Source: Owenia fusiformis | Taxonomy: Eukaryota; Annelida; Polychaeta; Sabellida; Oweniidae | Length of the DNA: 64,000 nt | NCBI GenBank assembly: GCA_903813345.2 | Contig: CAIIXF020000001.1 | Span: 61,955,885-62,019,884, forward strand | Direction: 5' to 3' | Shown: positions 60,413-64,000 of the stretch, in pieces | Layout of the letters: each line of letters opens with the position of its first letter | How positions within the stretch are numbered: position 1 is the first letter of the stretch | Notes under the pieces: model-generated | Told to the model about the DNA's origin: nothing | Seen by the model: the letters and a program-made list of their open reading frames with translations, nothing else | Database searches by the model: none | Position numbers and translations under genes: made by a program

Positions 60413-60692
60413 TTAGGCAAAAAAAACATTACACATTTTTCTCATTAGACTCCTAGATGATTCGTTCTTGTGTATTGTTGCTATGCATCCCATGTGTTTT
60501 GTCTTTGTACAACCTTCTAAACACCCAAGTCAATAAAAGGCATATTTCCATCAAATGGTATATTAAAAGATTATCCAAAAATAACAACAGTTTTTATGCA
60601 TGGGACATGTTTGAGAGTTATAATTCCCTATAGCCCAACTGTTTAGGGGTTAATAACACAGAAGTATGTAAAAATACTTGAACAGTGTAGGC

Positions 60693-61592
60693 TTACTTGT
60701 GGGACACTAATAAGCAGCGTCTGTCTACTTCTTCCAAGTTAAATTGAGGGGCTGGGGAAGTGTGGCTATGGACACATGTGACTGTGTATTCCTCACCAAA
60801 TAAACTCACAACTTCTTCCTCTGTGTGGTGATGGGGAGGGCCTGTACAAAATGATGCAAAACATTGAAGTCCCTAGTTTGCTTAGGAGGGCCTGTACAAA
60901 ATGATGCAAAACATTGAAGTCCCTAGTTTGCTTAGTTAGCCCAAATACATAATGAAACCATCATAATGGTTATAATAATCAGCTTCTCATAAGCTCCACA
61001 ATTATTAAGCTTAATGCAGAATCAGCTCATCTTCTGAATTTTTATTTGAATGTATTACCTAAGTACTACTACATCTTCTATTATTGAATACATTTATGTT
61101 ATTTCTTCAGTCTTTAAACATCATGTTCTTAACTTCATTTACAATATATATTAAAAATGAGATGCAATTAAAAAAACATAGTTTACGTTCGATGTAGCTG
61201 ATTTAAAAAATTGACAAATAAAAGACAAACCTTTATATTTGGTTCTCTCATACTTCAAAATATTAAGTAGAATATTGCACGATGGGGACATAAGTTGTTT
61301 TAACATATCAACATACCTAAAACATTGGAACATTTGACAAAATACAACAACAGAATATGATAATTTGCTGTCAATTCAATTGTAAGTCATGAAATTAGAT
61401 TCTACACTTTGTTCTATTGTAACTGTTATTAAAAAGGAAACATTTTTAAAATAAAAAAATCAATTTACCTCACAATTATACTGATTAATTATTTAATGTA
61501 CATGTATAAATGCATACATATTTACATCTGCTCTTTGCACTGCTACAAATCCACCTCTGTCCCATATACCATCAAATACACCTTCATACTCT
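60693..61592 (-). CDS. TPMT-like methyltransferase, gene C (last three exons; 5' part outside the window)
   Basis: A third TPMT-family gene, of which only the C-terminal part is visible. Exons: 61518-61592 (75 nt, EYEGVFDGIWDRGGFVAVQR), 61231-61316 (86 nt, YVDMLKQLMSPSCNILLNIL then KYERTKYK) and 60693-60841 (149 nt, GPPHHHTEEEVVSLFGEEYT to a TAA after CLLVSHK). The 75- and 86-nt exons equal the homologous exons of gene A, and the GPP junction is at the same position, but the gene A intron between exons 7 and 8 is absent. The WDRG motif is intact. The donor after the 75-nt exon is AT/GTATGC, chosen over an earlier GTAAAT because it restores the conserved length and frame. Upstream exons with the SAM-binding loop must lie beyond base 64000, across the 49-bp array. 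Confidence 0.88.
60836..60940 (-). repeat. 50-bp tandem duplication of the gene C last-exon acceptor
   Basis: The block GAGGGCCTGTACAAAATGAT ... CCCTAGTTTGCTTAG is present twice, at 60837 and 60887 (period 50). On the minus strand it carries TTGTACAG/GCCCTC, so the acceptor and first bases of the last exon are duplicated in the intron. Confidence 0.93.
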
Positions 61593-61610
61593 CTGGAAAA
61601 TAGCAGTATT

Positions 61611-64000
61611 GCTAGCTTTATCATTCACTTTAATGTAAACATTTATATGTTATAGCTTTATCATACACTTTGATGTAAACATTTACATCTTATGCTTTAT
61701 CATACACTTTAATGTGTCTGATGTATACATTTATATGTTATAGCTCTCTCATACACTTAAATGTGTCTGATGTATACATTTATATGTTATAGCTTTAACA
61801 TACACTTGAATGTGCCTGAGGTCTACATTTATATGTTATAGCTTTATCATACACGTTAATGTGCCTGAGGTATACATTTATATGTTATAGCTTTAACATA
61901 CACTTGAATGTGCCTGAGGTCTACATTTATATGTTATAGCTTTATCATACACTTTAATGTGCCTGATGTATACATTTATATGTTATAGCTCTCTCATACA
62001 CTTAAATGTGTCTGATGTATACATTTATATGTTATAGCTTTAACATACACTTGAATGTGCCTGAGGTCTACATTTATATGTTATAGCTTTATCATACACT
62101 TTAATGTGCCTGAGGTATACATTTATATGTTATAGCTTTATCATACACTTTGATGTAAACATTTACATCTTATGCTTTATCATACACTTTAATGTGTCTG
62201 ATGTATACATTTATATGTTATAGCTCTCTCATACACTTAAATGTGTCTGATGCGTACATTTATATGTTATAGCTTTAACATACACTTGAATGTGCCTGAG
62301 GTCTACATTTATATGTTATAGCTTTATCATACACTTTAATGTGCCTGAGGTATACATTTATAAGTTATAGCTTTAACATACACTTGAATGTGCCTGAGGT
62401 CTACATTTATATGTTATAGCTTTATCATACACTTTAATGTGCCTGATGTATACATTTATATGTTATAGCTCTCTCATACACTTAAATGTGTCTGATGTAT
62501 ACATTTATATGTCATAGCTTTATCATACACTTTAACATGCCTGATGTGAACTTTTATATGTTAAAGCTTTATCATACACTTGAATGTGCCTGGTGTATAC
62601 ATTTATATGTTATAGCTTTATCATACACTTTAACGTGCCTGATGTGAACTTTTATATGTTAAAGCTTTATCATACACTTGAATGTGCCTGATGTATACAT
62701 TTATATGTTATAGCTTTATCATACACTTTAATGTGTCTGATGTATACATTTATATTTCATAGTTTTATCATACACTTTAATGTGTCTGATGTATACATTT
62801 GTATGTCATAGCTTTATCATACACTTTAATGTGCCTGAGGTATACATTTATATGTTATAGCTTTATCATACACTTTATTGTGCCTGAGGTATACATTTAT
62901 ATTTCATAGCTTTATCATACACTTTAATGTGTCTGATGTATACATTTGTATGTCATAGCTTTATCATACACTTTAATGTGCCTGAGGTATACATTTATAT
63001 GTTATAGCTTTATCAAACACTTTAATGTGCCTGATGTATACATTTGTATGTTATAGCTTTATCACATACTTTAATGTGCCTGAGGTATACATTTATATGT
63101 TATAACTTTATCATACACTTTAATGTGCCTGAGGTATACATTTATATGTTATAGCTTTATCATACACTTTAATGTGCCTGATGTATACATTTATATGTTA
63201 TAGCTTTATCATACACTTTAATGTGTCTGATGTATACATTTATATGTCATAGCTTTATCATACACTTTAATGTGCCTGAGGTCTACATTTATATGTTATA
63301 GCTTTATCATACACTTTAATGTGCCTGATGTATACATTTATATGTTATAGCTTTAACAAACACTTTAATGTGCCTGATGTATACATTTGTATGTTATAGC
63401 TTTAACATACACTTGAATGTGCCTGATGTATACATTTATATGTTATAGCTTTATCATACACTTTAATGTGCCTGAGGTATACATTTATATGTTATAGCTT
63501 TATCGTACACTTTAATGTGCCTGAGGTCTACATTTATATGTTATAGCTTTATCATACACTTTAATGTGCCTGAGGTAGACATTCATATGTTATAGCTTTA
63601 TCATACACTTTGATGTAAACATTTACATCTTATGCTTATCATACACTTTAATGTGTCTGATATATACATTTATATGTTATAGCTCTCTCATACACTTAAA
63701 TGTGTCTGATGTATACATTTATATGTCATAGCTTTAACATACACTTGAATGTGCCTGGTGTATACATTTATATGTTATAGCTTTATCATACACTTTAACA
63801 TGCTTGATGTGAACTTTTATATGTTAAAGCTTTATCATACACTTGAATGTGCCTGGTGTATACATTTATATGTTATAGCTTTATCATACACTTTAACGTG
63901 CCTTATGTGAACTTTTATATGTTAAAGCTTTATCATACACTTGAATGTGCCTGGTGTATACATTTATATGTTATAGCTTTATCATACACTTTAATGTGTC
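61611..64000 (+). repeat. 49-bp tandem array in a gene C intron (continues beyond window)
   Basis: About 48 units of about 49 bp (TATAGCTTTATCATACACTT + TAATGTGCCTGATGTATACA + TTTATATGT) run to the window end. Variants (GAGGTCTACAT, TGTAAACATTTACATCTTAT, GATGTGAACTTTTATATGTTAAAG) recur in similar order in several places, implying duplication of multi-unit blocks. The array begins less than 20 bp upstream of the acceptor of the first visible gene C exon but does not include it. No coding content. Confidence 0.96.

Noticed and set aside
61526-61592. Using the GTAAAT donor after AGAGCAGAT for the 75-nt exon of gene C
   Set aside because: It would give a 67-nt exon and break the frame to the next exon. 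The GTATGC donor 8 nt further restores 75 nt, as in genes A and B.

Overview
The window is AT-rich animal (metazoan) DNA. Genes are split by spliceosomal introns, and LINE, Penelope-like and mariner elements, many short inverted-repeat elements (MITEs) and several large minisatellites fill much of the rest. The repeat style (MITE-like elements ending in GGAC-type microsatellites, long minisatellites inside introns) suggests a marine invertebrate. A bivalve or other mollusc is my best guess, not a proof. No bacterial features are present.

The main genic content is a tandem cluster of three thiopurine S-methyltransferase-like (TPMT family, class I SAM-dependent methyltransferase) genes, all on the minus strand, which I assembled exon by exon. 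Gene A (31814-41154) is complete: 8 exons, 240 codons, every junction in frame. Gene B (45285-59637) has six recognisable exons, with an uncertain 5' start and 3' end. Gene C (60693-61592 visible) has its last three exons in the window and continues past base 64000. Homologous exon blocks have identical lengths across the paralogues (93; 130+53 = 183; 75; 86+45 = 131 nt), which strongly supports the models.

The most unusual observation is that five tandem duplications in this cluster straddle exon-intron boundaries and so multiply splice sites. Intron 6 of gene A contains roughly 65 copies of a 40-bp unit made of the last 25 nt of exon 6, its GT donor and 15 nt of intron. Gene B intron 2 contains about 18 copies of a 40-bp unit carrying the exon 3 acceptor. 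Smaller duplications carry the acceptors of gene A exon 3 (x2), gene B exon 5 (x3) and the last exon of gene C (x2).

Region by region: 1-2373 shows no genes. 2374-9767 is a large inverted-repeat structure that includes a 5'-truncated LINE reverse transcriptase (6939-9086). 9768-10257 is a MITE. 11680-14349 is a broken LINE reverse transcriptase on the minus strand, abutted by a palindromic MITE with TA target duplication (14352-15035). 17385-24312 is a 6.9-kb satellite of 56-bp units. 25226-26083 is an 18-bp-scale array. 26-31 kb holds dispersed repeats without genes. 31.8-41.2 kb is gene A, hosting in intron 5 a mariner element whose transposase gene itself has a 171-bp intron. 41.2-44.1 kb has Penelope-like and LINE fragments and a mariner-type MITE. 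45.3-59.6 kb is gene B with repeat-filled introns. 60.7-64 kb is gene C, with a 49-bp array that runs off the window end.
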